Positions 51,793 to 59,168 of a stretch of 64,000 bases of DNA are shown piece by piece. The notes beneath the pieces were generated by a model, which was not told the origin of the DNA, ran no database searches, and saw only the letters and a list, made by a program, of their open reading frames with translations. The position numbers and the translations under genes are program-made. The stretch comes from Chryseobacterium sp. SORGH_AS_0447 (GTDB lineage Bacteria > Bacteroidota > Bacteroidia > Flavobacteriales > Weeksellaceae): positions 1,234,501-1,298,500 of the forward strand of contig NZ_JAUTAR010000001.1 of NCBI RefSeq assembly GCF_030818695.1, given 5' to 3'. Position 1 is the stretch's first letter. Every line of letters begins with the position of its first letter.

Positions 51793-51916
51793 AAGAAGTT
51801 TATTTTTTAATGTTGTTTAAATAATGTTCTTACCACCCAAGGCACAACAGTATTATGATAAACTCAGAATAAAAGCTGTTGTTTTTAACCTTTTGCGGTT
51901 AAAGAAATTTAAACGG

Positions 51917-53077
51917 TTATAAAGGTTTTGCTCTCAGCAAGCTGTCGGAAGAAATCGCTTTCGGCTTGATGGAAACTCCGTCTTTCAGGGTGCCAAGTCC
52001 TGTAAATACGATATGATCGCCGGCAGAAAGTCCTTCGGAGATAAAGTAGTAGCTGTCTGTTTTACCTGAAATTTTCACGGGTTTTCCTGTTACTTTTTTA
52101 TCCTTTCCAACGACATACACATAGGTTTTATCCTGGATTTCATACGTTGATTCCTGTGGAATGACCAGCGTTTTGTTAAATAACTGCGGCATTCTTACCC
52201 TTCCGGTATTTCCGGTTCTTAAAATTCCTCCGGCATTCGGGAATACGGCGCGGACACTAATGGCTCCGGTCGTTTTATCGAACTGTCCGTCAACGATGCT
52301 CATCTTTCCTTTTTCAGGATAAATGGTGTTGTCTGCAATAACCAGTTCCACCATCGGCATATTTTTCAGTTTTTCATTTAAAGTGGCGCCGGGATATTTC
52401 TTCTGGAAGGCGATAAAATCCAGTTCACTTAATGAAAAATACGCATAGATTTCGCTGATATCCGATAATAGCGTCAATGGACTAGGGTCGGTTCTGGAAA
52501 TAAGGCTTCCTTTTTTGTATGGGATCCTTCCGATATAACCGCTTACCGGAGCGGTAATGGTCGTAAATCCTACATTAATCCGTGCGCTTCCCACGGATGC
52601 CTTAGCCTGTGAAGCGGCGGCTACGGCAGCAGCATAATTTGCTTTGGCTGTTCTCAATTGGACATCAGAAACTACTTTTGCAGCAACCAGAGGCTCCAAC
52701 CGGTCAACTTCTACTTTAGCCTTCTGGATATTCGCATTGGCTGCCTGAAGATTGGCGGATGCCATATTCATCTGCTCGCCGTAGCTTCTTGAATCGATTT
52801 TAAATAAAGGCTGTCCCGCTCGCACATAAGCGCCTTCTTCCACATAGATCCTGTCTAAATATCCATCTACCTGAGATCTGATTTCTACATTGTTTTTTCC
52901 TTCCAGGGCTGTCGGGAATTCCTGATAGACGGTCGCAGGAGAAGAGATTACCGTATAAACGGGAAGTTCGGGAGCAGGAGGAGCCGCACTGGAACTTTCT
53001 GCCGCCTGGGTACAGTTTTGTAGAAGGATAATACTGGCCATCAGTACAATAATCCTTGTTTTTGCGAATATTTTCAT
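51917..53077 (-). CDS. RND efflux periplasmic adaptor (membrane fusion protein)
   Basis: The 386-residue adaptor lipoprotein (lipobox ILLQNCTQAAE) links the RND permease to the outer-membrane channel. After a short linker come the lipoyl half-motif EIRSQVDGYLDRIYVEEGAYVRAGQPLFKID, the alpha-helical hairpin (AANANIQKAKVEVDRLEPLVAAKVVSDVQL) and the second lipoyl half TITAPVSGYIGRIPYKKGSLIS. A membrane-proximal domain follows. It has three operator-like palindromes upstream (53151-53371). It is first structural gene of the operon, 314 bp after tetR. Confidence 0.94.
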   Translation of the reverse strand: MKIFAKTRIIVLMASIILLQNCTQAAESSSAAPPAPELPVYTVISSPATVYQEFPTALEGKNNVEIRSQVDGYLDRIYVEEGAYVRAGQPLFKIDSRSYGEQMNMASANLQAANANIQKAKVEVDRLEPLVAAKVVSDVQLRTAKANYAAAVAAASQAKASVGSARINVGFTTITAPVSGYIGRIPYKKGSLISRTDPSPLTLLSDISEIYAYFSLSELDFIAFQKKYPGATLNEKLKNMPMVELVIADNTIYPEKGKMSIVDGQFDKTTGAISVRAVFPNAGGILRTGNTGRVRMPQLFNKTLVIPQESTYEIQDKTYVYVVGKDKKVTGKPVKISGKTDSYYFISEGLSAGDHIVFTGLGTLKDGVSIKPKAISSDSLLRAKPL

Positions 53078-53150
53078 GTTGAGTTTAAATTTTTAATGAA
53101 ATGTTAGATTTAATAATGATGTTTCTTAATGTAAATTCTGTTATATTTTC

Positions 53151-53161
53151 TAACGGTGTTA
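53151..53161. promoter_or_regulatory. TetR-type operator copy 1
   Basis: TAACGGTGTTA, an inverted repeat of TAAC/GTTA with a 3-bp centre, lies about 75 bp before the adaptor start. It is one of four copies around the tetR gene. Confidence 0.65.
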
Positions 53162-53283
53162 ATAGTTGATTAAAAAATATAAAGAATTGGTATAGGCAAT
53201 TTCAGATAGCTGTTTTCATAAGCGAATAAATTTAAGGTTGTTTGAAATAGGGCTTGGATAGGTGTACGATGTGTTATTTTTAC

Positions 53284-53294
53284 TAACGGTGTTA
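53284..53294. promoter_or_regulatory. TetR-type operator copy 2
   Basis: TAACGGTGTTA, identical to copies 1 and 3, is in the 314-bp gap between the adaptor and tetR. Confidence 0.65.
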
Positions 53295-53360
53295 AGTAAC
53301 AAGCTGAAATTTTAATACATTTTTCTAATTTTTAGTAAAATAATTGAGTGTTAATAATCC

Positions 53361-53371
53361 TAACGGTGTTA
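53361..53371. promoter_or_regulatory. TetR-type operator copy 3
   Basis: TAACGGTGTTA, about 20 bp after the tetR stop codon. Confidence 0.65.
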
Positions 53372-53391
53372 ATTTTAAGTTCAAAAAAAAT

Positions 53392-53988
53392 TTACAAAGA
53401 CTTAATAAAAGCCGAAACGGTTTCGTCCAGGGTCGTTTTATTCATGGTGGAAGGGATATCGTCATTACGCATCATCATAATGGAAATCAGCCCGTGTACT
53501 GCTGAAAACAAGGCATGAGACGAGTGGCAGGCATTATCAGGATTTGAACCTTTCTTCTTAATAATTTCCAGAGTTCCTTCATAAAGCATATCCTGGAATG
53601 AGGAAAATTCCTGTTTCATCATTCCTTTTCCGCTGCATTGCATTCCCAGCCCAAACATCAGCTGGTAATATTCTTTGTTCTTGAAAGCAAACTTCCAGTA
53701 AGCATCTACAATTGCCTTCAGTTTGTCTTCAGGAGTATCGTGAGCCTGCTGAGCTTTCAGAAGTTCGATGTGCAGACAATGAAAACCGTTTAATGAAATT
53801 TCGTAGAGGATAGCTTCCTTGTTTTCGAAATGATCATAGACTACCGGTGCGCTGTATTCAATGGCATCGGCGATCTTTCTCATGGAAAGTGAAGCCCACC
53901 CCTCGGTTTTAGCCAGAGAAAATGCCGCATCCAGAATACTGGTACGTATATTTTCTTTTTCTCTCTGACGGCGTTCATGTAAACCCAT
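53392..53988 (-). CDS. TetR/AcrR family repressor of the efflux operon
   Basis: This 198-residue regulator has an N-terminal HTH (NIRTSILDAAFSLAKTEGWASLSMRKIADAIEYSAPVVYDHFENKEAILYEI). Its C-terminal helical ligand domain carries a KNKEYYQLMFGLGMQC pocket. It lies directly upstream of the adaptor gene on the same strand, with operator palindromes both between the two and upstream of its own start. This supports autoregulation and repression of the pump until a drug ligand binds. The ligand is unknown. Confidence 0.93.
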   Translation of the reverse strand: MGLHERRQREKENIRTSILDAAFSLAKTEGWASLSMRKIADAIEYSAPVVYDHFENKEAILYEISLNGFHCLHIELLKAQQAHDTPEDKLKAIVDAYWKFAFKNKEYYQLMFGLGMQCSGKGMMKQEFSSFQDMLYEGTLEIIKKKGSNPDNACHSSHALFSAVHGLISIMMMRNDDIPSTMNKTTLDETVSAFIKSL

Positions 53989-54000
53989 GATTTTTTATTT

Positions 54001-54013
54001 CTAACAGTGTTAG
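54001..54013. promoter_or_regulatory. TetR-type operator copy 4, upstream of tetR
   Basis: CTAACAGTGTTAG is a perfect palindrome with one base difference in the centre from copies 1-3. It lies 13 bp before the tetR start, suited for autoregulation. Confidence 0.7.
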
Positions 54014-54074
54014 CAAAACTACAAACTTTTGGATATAAGTTCCAAATAAAATTTAAAGTTTAACTTTTAAATGA

Positions 54075-54347
54075 GCTGGAAGCTGGAAGAATGGATGCTG
54101 GGAGTTTTGTTAGTCATTAGTTTTTAAGCGGTTATAGAAATTAATTGAACATTTGCGGTTATATTTGATGTGAACTCAATCGTATCAATTTATTTTCAGT
54201 GGGTTAGTAGGACGAAAGCTTAGCAGCCAGATTGATGGGGGCAGGATTCTAAACAGATTTCCTACTAATAGTGATCAAACAATTATATATAACTTTTTGT
54301 AATGTTGCCGAATAAACTTCCAGCATTCAGCTTCCATCTTCCCTAGC
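54075..54347. repeat. Inverted repeat of GCTGGAAGCTGGAAG units
   Basis: The left arm (54075-54106, GCTGGAAGCTGGAAGAATGG...) and the right arm (54314-54347, ...CTTCCAGCATTCAGCTTCC...) are imperfectly complementary and separated by about 200 bp. In the 406-bp gap between tetR and the thioredoxin-like gene nothing else is seen except operator copy 4 and a promoter box (TATCTTTG, 54368-54375). Confidence 0.55.
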
Positions 54348-54394
54348 CATATAACCAAAGAAATTTTTATCTTTGTGGTTAAATAGAAAAAGTT

Positions 54395-54949
54395 ATGAAC
54401 ACGCCTTCAAATATGATCGATCTTGGTACAAAAGCACCGTTTTTTGAACTGCCAAACCCGTCTAAAAGCAACGAAATTCAGTCACTGGATGATCTGAAAG
54501 GAGAAAAGGGGACTTTGGTCATCTTTATGTGCAACCATTGCCCGTTTGTACTTCATGTTATTGATAAGCTTAACGAGCTTTATGAAGATTACAATGAAAG
54601 GGGAATTGAATTTATCGCGATCAATGCTAACGACGTAGAAAAGTATCCGGCAGACGCTCCGGAAAAGATGATTGAATTCCAGATTGAAAGAAACTTCGAT
54701 TTTCCTTATCTGTATGATGAGAGCCAGGCCATCGCGAAAGCATATGACGCTGCCTGCACACCCGATTTCTTTTTCTTTGATGAAAAACTGGATCTGATCT
54801 ACCGAGGACAGATGGATGATTCAAGACCCGGAAACCATAAGGAAGTAACCGGTGAGGACCTCATCATTGCTTTTGAAAATCTTTTACTGGGCGAACCGCA
54901 GGAAGAGATTCAGAAGCCGAGCATGGGATGTAATATCAAGTGGAAATAG
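54395..54949 (+). CDS. Thioredoxin family (AhpC/TSA-type) protein
   Basis: This 184-residue cytoplasmic thioredoxin-fold protein has a peroxiredoxin-like N-terminus (LGTKAPFFELPNPSK) and the active-site segment MCNHCPFVLHVID. The conserved cis-Pro region is ACTPDFFFFDE. Related proteins are annotated as AhpC/TSA or thioredoxin-like and may act as thiol-dependent reductases. Its TATCTTTG promoter box is at 54368-54375. A terminator follows 62 bp after the stop. The C-terminal tail ends with PSMGCNIKWK. Confidence 0.9.
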   Translation: MNTPSNMIDLGTKAPFFELPNPSKSNEIQSLDDLKGEKGTLVIFMCNHCPFVLHVIDKLNELYEDYNERGIEFIAINANDVEKYPADAPEKMIEFQIERNFDFPYLYDESQAIAKAYDAACTPDFFFFDEKLDLIYRGQMDDSRPGNHKEVTGEDLIIAFENLLLGEPQEEIQKPSMGCNIKWK

Positions 54950-55010
54950 TTCATGGTTATTAATGGATGGTTGTTGGTTTTTCGTCTGATGGACTTGCAA
55001 TTTTAAAATA

Positions 55011-55049
55011 TAAAAGCTGTTCTTTGCGGAGAACAGCTTTCTTTTTTTT
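55011..55049 (+). terminator. Intrinsic terminator
   Basis: AAAGCTGTTCT pairs with AGAACAGCTTT around TTGCGG, followed by a long T run. Confidence 0.92.
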
Positions 55050-55151
55050 CTTTATTCCGTTCTAAATAAGTTTTACTGTTAGTAAACGATTAGAGATATT
55101 AATGAGGCAGGTTAATTATTAAGATAAGGTGGTTTTTGCAATATTATAATT

Positions 55152-56060
55152 TTATTTTGATTTCAAATTTTCGATTTTATCTACAAAATCATACTCTTTT
55201 TTATGGATTTTTTTACTAGTCAAATCTATCTTTACAGTCTCAATAAAATCCTTAAAATCACTATTCATTGCTAATTTATTAATTGTTTCAAAATCTAAAT
55301 CTTGTTTATATTTAGCAGGGATTACAATTTCTGATGAATCAGGATCATCAATATTTAGTTCAATTATGCCTATCCCAAATGATGTTGATAGTCTTGATAA
55401 TTCTTCCATGAAATCATCATTTTCAGAAATTCTTGATGCCACTAAATAAGACTCATTCGCCCAAGAGGAATTAGAAACACATTGAAAAAAACTTTCACGT
55501 AAATTGGAAAATGATAATTCACGTTTAAGTTCGAAGGAGTAAATTACAATTCCTCTTACTCCAATTGAATTACTAAAATCATATACTTCTTTTTTCCAGT
55601 CTTCCATTCTAAAATAGCAGCCAACCATATCTGGATGTATCCATTCTCCAAATTCTTTTTTGCTTGAAATATTATGATTAATTGTCTTTGTATAACAATT
55701 TAAATGATAGTAGGCGAAATAGGAAAGATATCTATGTAAGTCTTTTTCTAAATATTCAAATTTTTTCTTTTTATTTACTATTATATCTTCAGGAAGTGTA
55801 GTGTCTTCTAAATCTATCTGGCTTGCCATTGATTTTAGATAAAACTTTTTTGGTCTCGAATCTGTTTTTGCAAAAATTGACTTTGAATCATCTTTTGAAC
55901 TAACATATATTTGAGCTCCTAAAGTAGCCCAAGGTGTTTTTCCCTGTGAATTTAATTGTTTTTCATAACCTTTTTTAGTTGCTATATTCCATATTTCAAT
56001 TGCTGTTAAAGGTTTCTTTTCTTCAATAAGAATTCTTTCTGCTAATTCTAAAAATGTCAT
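55152..56060 (-). CDS. HARE-HTH domain protein with restriction-like C-terminal domain (HrgA-like)
   Basis: The 302 residues start with a HARE-type winged helix (LELAERILIEEKKPLTAIEIWNIATKKGYE, KTPWATLGAQIYVSSKDDSKSIFAKT), a domain found on restriction enzymes and RNA polymerase delta-like proteins. The C-terminal domain has HPDMVGCYFRMEDWKKEVYDFS and later VIYSFELKRELSFSNLRESFFQCVSNSSWANESYLVA, where the Asp and the ELK fit a PD-(D/E)xK nuclease core. It resembles the HrgA/COG2958 group known from Helicobacter restriction loci. The gene looks more AT-rich than its neighbours. No methylase or other defence gene is adjacent. Nuclease activity is an inference. Confidence 0.65.
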   Translation of the reverse strand: MTFLELAERILIEEKKPLTAIEIWNIATKKGYEKQLNSQGKTPWATLGAQIYVSSKDDSKSIFAKTDSRPKKFYLKSMASQIDLEDTTLPEDIIVNKKKKFEYLEKDLHRYLSYFAYYHLNCYTKTINHNISSKKEFGEWIHPDMVGCYFRMEDWKKEVYDFSNSIGVRGIVIYSFELKRELSFSNLRESFFQCVSNSSWANESYLVASRISENDDFMEELSRLSTSFGIGIIELNIDDPDSSEIVIPAKYKQDLDFETINKLAMNSDFKDFIETVKIDLTSKKIHKKEYDFVDKIENLKSK

Positions 56061-56110
56061 TCTCGTAAAATTTTCGTTTATGGTTATATAATTTAGGTTT
56101 TAGAATCTCA

Positions 56111-56749
56111 TTATCTTAAAAACGGGTTGTACTGCTTCTCAAAACCAATCGTGGTTGGATTTCCGTGTCCGGATAACACCTGGGTATCGTCTTCAAGGAT
56201 GAAAAGTTTTGTTTTAATGCTTTCGATCAGCTGTTCATAGTTTCCTTTGTAAAGATCGGTTCTGCCGATGCTGCCTTCAAATAAAACATCGCCCGAAATC
56301 ATGAATTTCTGGTTTTCATTATGGTACACCACGCTTCCCGGAGAATGCCCCGGAACATGATAGATTTTAAATTTTTCTCCGTCAAAATCCAGTTCGTCCC
56401 CCTCGTTCACATAATTAATTTCAACATCAATATGTTCCAGCTCGATCCCGAAACGCATCCCGCTTACCTGAAACATATCCAGAACTTCTTTGTCTTCCCG
56501 GTGCATCGTTACAGGAACTTTATAAGTGTCGAAAGCCCATTGCAAACCCAGGATATGATCGATATGCGCATGGGTCAAAAGGATCTTATCGATGGTTAAT
56601 TCTTTTTCTGCAATAAAATTTTCCAGGGCTTTTGTTTCCTGCCCATTCCGGTTTCCCGGATCAAAAAGCCATGCTTTTTTATTTTCATTATAAAGGACAT
56701 AGGTGTTCTCGCTCGCAAAATTGAATACGAAACCTTGAATCTGAAGCAT
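56111..56749 (-). CDS. MBL-fold metallo-hydrolase (glyoxalase II-like)
   Basis: This zinc hydrolase of 212 residues has the motif LLTHAHIDHILGLQWAF (HxHxDH), HVPGHSPGSVVYHNE, the bridging Asp in MISGDVLFEGSIGRTDLY and the last His in LSGHGNPT. Such proteins hydrolyse thioesters or related substrates; the substrate is not clear. I chose ATG 56749, since a longer in-frame start would lie upstream of the TACCTTTG box (CAAAGGTA on + at 56774-56781). The upstream gene is divergent. Confidence 0.92.
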   Translation of the reverse strand: MLQIQGFVFNFASENTYVLYNENKKAWLFDPGNRNGQETKALENFIAEKELTIDKILLTHAHIDHILGLQWAFDTYKVPVTMHREDKEVLDMFQVSGMRFGIELEHIDVEINYVNEGDELDFDGEKFKIYHVPGHSPGSVVYHNENQKFMISGDVLFEGSIGRTDLYKGNYEQLIESIKTKLFILEDDTQVLSGHGNPTTIGFEKQYNPFLR

Positions 56750-56878
56750 ACGCTGAATGTTTTTTAATAACAACAAAGGTAGGTACAAAAGTGCTGGATT
56801 GAAAATTTTAATAAACTTTTAATGAATAAAAACCCCTTCGTTTTACGGGGTAAGCGATTTTTCTTTATCTTCGTCATA

Positions 56879-58090
56879 ATGAAAACATTGCGACTCTTTT
56901 TACTTTCTTTAAGCGGACTGGTCTTCGGACAGAACATCCAGAGCATCCAGTTATTCAACCCTCAGACCAATGATGAAACCCCGGTTATTAATTTTGGACA
57001 ACAGTTGGTTTTGAGCTTCGACGACCTTACCAATGCAAGTGAAATTTACCGGTATACGATCAAACATTACAACCGCAACTGGGAAGATGACAATCTGTTT
57101 TTTACGGAGATCGCCAACGGAAGCATGAACGGCCTCCTGGATAAATTTCAGTATTCTTTCAATACGCTGCAATCGTATACGCATTATACGCTGACGTTTC
57201 CGAATGATAAGATCCAGCCGAAGATCTCCGGAAATTTCGAACTGATTGTTTATAAAGATTCTGCAGATAAACCCCTGTTCAGAAAAAGGTTTTACCTGGT
57301 GGAAAACGGAGCTGCTCTTGCTGTTAATGTTTCCAGGTTTGCCGACGCAAGAAATCCTGAAGCCCAGCAAAGGGTAGAGGTGAAGGCGGTTTCTAAAGCC
57401 GGAGATCTATCCTCCAATGTGAATTCCATCACGTTGAATGTGATGCAGAACAACAATCCCAATGAAACGGTGAAAAATCTGAAAGCGAGTACCACCTTGG
57501 GAAACCAGCTGCTTTTTCAGCAGATGTCGCTTGTCTTCCCCGGGAATAATGAGTTTTATTACTTCGACAATAAAAATATGAACATGGCTGCGGACATGGT
57601 TCGTGCAGCCGAGCAGATCGACGGGGTAAACCAGACTTATCTTCATCCGGTTTGGGCTTTTCCCTTGAACTACCAGTATCAGCCGGATGTAAACGGGGCC
57701 TGGTATTACCGGAGAAATGATTTGGGCCGTGAAAGGGATGCTGCAAGAGAAGCAGACTATTCGTGGGTGCATTTCTCACTGGATTCTGAACCGGTAGATA
57801 AAGAAATTTATGTGCTGGGCGGCTTTAATAATTTCATACCCAGCAAAGAAAACCAGATGCAGTATGACGAAGCCGCAAAAAAATATGTTGCCAGAATTTA
57901 TCTGAAGCAGGGCTTTTACAACTATATCTTAGCGACCAAAAACCCTGACGGAAGCCTGAATTTCGGTGAGATCAACGGGAATTTCTGGCAGACGGAAAAC
58001 CTGTACCAGGCCTTTTTATATTATGCTCCGTTCGGAAGGAATTATGATGGGCTGATGGGATATGGAGAATTCAGGACGCCGGTGAGATAG
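56879..58090 (+). CDS. T9SS plug protein (DUF5103)
   Basis: This 403-residue exported protein has a signal peptide (KTLRLFLLSLSGLVFGQ). The N-terminal domain IQSIQLFNPQTNDETPVINFGQQLVLSFDDL and later EIYVLGGFNNFIPSKENQMQY match the DUF5103 family. Members of that family were identified as the plug that seals the SprA translocon of the type IX secretion system. ATG 56879 was chosen; an earlier in-frame ATG would add residues with no function and break the signal peptide. It fits with the four T9SS cargo proteins in the window. Confidence 0.88.
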   Translation: MKTLRLFLLSLSGLVFGQNIQSIQLFNPQTNDETPVINFGQQLVLSFDDLTNASEIYRYTIKHYNRNWEDDNLFFTEIANGSMNGLLDKFQYSFNTLQSYTHYTLTFPNDKIQPKISGNFELIVYKDSADKPLFRKRFYLVENGAALAVNVSRFADARNPEAQQRVEVKAVSKAGDLSSNVNSITLNVMQNNNPNETVKNLKASTTLGNQLLFQQMSLVFPGNNEFYYFDNKNMNMAADMVRAAEQIDGVNQTYLHPVWAFPLNYQYQPDVNGAWYYRRNDLGRERDAAREADYSWVHFSLDSEPVDKEIYVLGGFNNFIPSKENQMQYDEAAKKYVARIYLKQGFYNYILATKNPDGSLNFGEINGNFWQTENLYQAFLYYAPFGRNYDGLMGYGEFRTPVR

Positions 58091-58165
58091 CGGTGATCAT
58101 AGGAATTGCTCTTCTAAACTATAGAGGTTTAAACACAATTTTACTTTCTTATCATTTTATGACAT

Positions 58166-58200
58166 AAAAACCTCACAGGAATTTCCTGTGAGGTTTGTAA
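58166..58200. terminator. Bidirectional intrinsic terminator
   Basis: AAACCTCACAGGA pairs with TCCTGTGAGGTTT around AAT, with A and T tracts on both sides. It serves the plug gene and, on the other strand, the toxin gene. Confidence 0.85.
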
Positions 58201-58225
58201 TATAATAATAGTCTGGAATTAGTTT

Positions 58226-58480
58226 TTAAGATTTAAAAATTGCAGTAATCAGCAGATTCTCTTCATCCTCGAAGATGTAGTGAATATTTACCGGAAAATC
58301 CGGCATGGTACTCACAAATATTTCTTTATGTTTTGTATGGCCTTTTGTCTGAAGAATTCCGTCAATCGATTCTTTCAGGCCTTCCAGGAAATCGTTTCCT
58401 TTACTTTCTTTTTCCGCATTGAAAACCCGCATAAGCAGCCTTATGTCGTTTTTGGCAATGGACGAGAGCAATACTTTCAT
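58226..58480 (-). CDS. RelE/ParE-like toxin
   Basis: This 84-residue protein (KVLLSSIAKNDIRLLMRVFNAEKESKGNDFLEGLKESIDGIL and FPVNIHYIFEDEENLLITAIF) has the two-helix plus beta-sheet layout of RelE/ParE toxins, with a basic helix at the N-terminus. Overlap with, or one base from, the antitoxin is typical of such pairs: the antitoxin stop TAG ends one base before this ATG. Target (ribosome-bound mRNA or gyrase) cannot be told. I put the start at ATG 58480, three codons after an in-frame GTG. Confidence 0.65.
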   Translation of the reverse strand: MKVLLSSIAKNDIRLLMRVFNAEKESKGNDFLEGLKESIDGILQTKGHTKHKEIFVSTMPDFPVNIHYIFEDEENLLITAIFKS

Positions 58481-58481
58481 G

Positions 58482-58712
58482 CTAGGCACAATATTGTTTC
58501 AGTTCCGAAAGATTTTCGTAAAAATCCAGCTTGGTAGTAGGATTTTCGTTGTGAAACTGAATTCTGTATAAAATTTCATCAAGATGAAACTGGGAGATCG
58601 CCATCGGCTTTTTTTCTTCAAAGCTTTCCATCATTTGTGCAAAAGCTTCTAACATTTCAGGATTGAAATTTTCAATTTTGTTTTTCAGAATTTCGGCAGT
58701 TGCATTCATCAT
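58482..58712 (-). CDS. Putative antitoxin partner
   Basis: This 76-residue acidic/helical protein (ATAEILKNKIENFNPEMLEAFAQMMESFEEKKPMAISQFHLDEILYRIQF) precedes the RelE-like gene with a 1-bp gap, the usual antitoxin-first order. No HTH or ribbon-helix-helix is clear. It may be an antitoxin of the short helical type common in flavobacteria. Two ATG codons occur in tandem at 58712 and 58709. Confidence 0.55.
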   Translation of the reverse strand: MMNATAEILKNKIENFNPEMLEAFAQMMESFEEKKPMAISQFHLDEILYRIQFHNENPTTKLDFYENLSELKQYCA

Positions 58713-59168
58713 TTTTAAATTTTAAGGTTGACGATGTTGTTTTGATGGGGTAAAGGTAAGGAAAATATTTAAATTTTATAATTTTATTTAAAAATATTAG
58801 GGGTTAAATTAAATATTTTGTTTTTTTTATCGATTTGATGTTGTTTTTTATGGGGGTGTCTGTGTGAAATTGTATAAATAAATGTTTTTGCACCTTAAAA
58901 ACGATCCTAAGATTATATTTCAACAAATAATGAATTATAATGTCTGGCATAGCGAAAAAATATTTAATTAATAATGGTTGATTGGGTTTAAAATTTTAAT
59001 TATAAAGATTGATTCGTTTGAAATTTTTAGAATTTAAAAACATTTTATTTAAAATCGTTATTATGATTAAAGTATTTTATTGTAAAATATGTTGAATTAT
59101 ATTCATTTATTTTATTAGTTTTATGTAAAGTTTTTGTTAATTTATTTTAAAACCAATCCATATTTATT
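58713..59168. other. Very AT-rich intergenic region, nothing identified
   Basis: The 456 bp between the antitoxin and the M4 protease genes contains AT-rich runs but no ORF, hairpin or clear promoter that I could support. It presumably carries the promoters of both divergent genes. Confidence 0.5.

Noticed and set aside
58713..59168. Further small RNA unit in the AT-rich gap before the M4 protease
   Set aside because: AT-rich runs gave box-like matches but no hairpin with a T run and no palindrome at the right distance.
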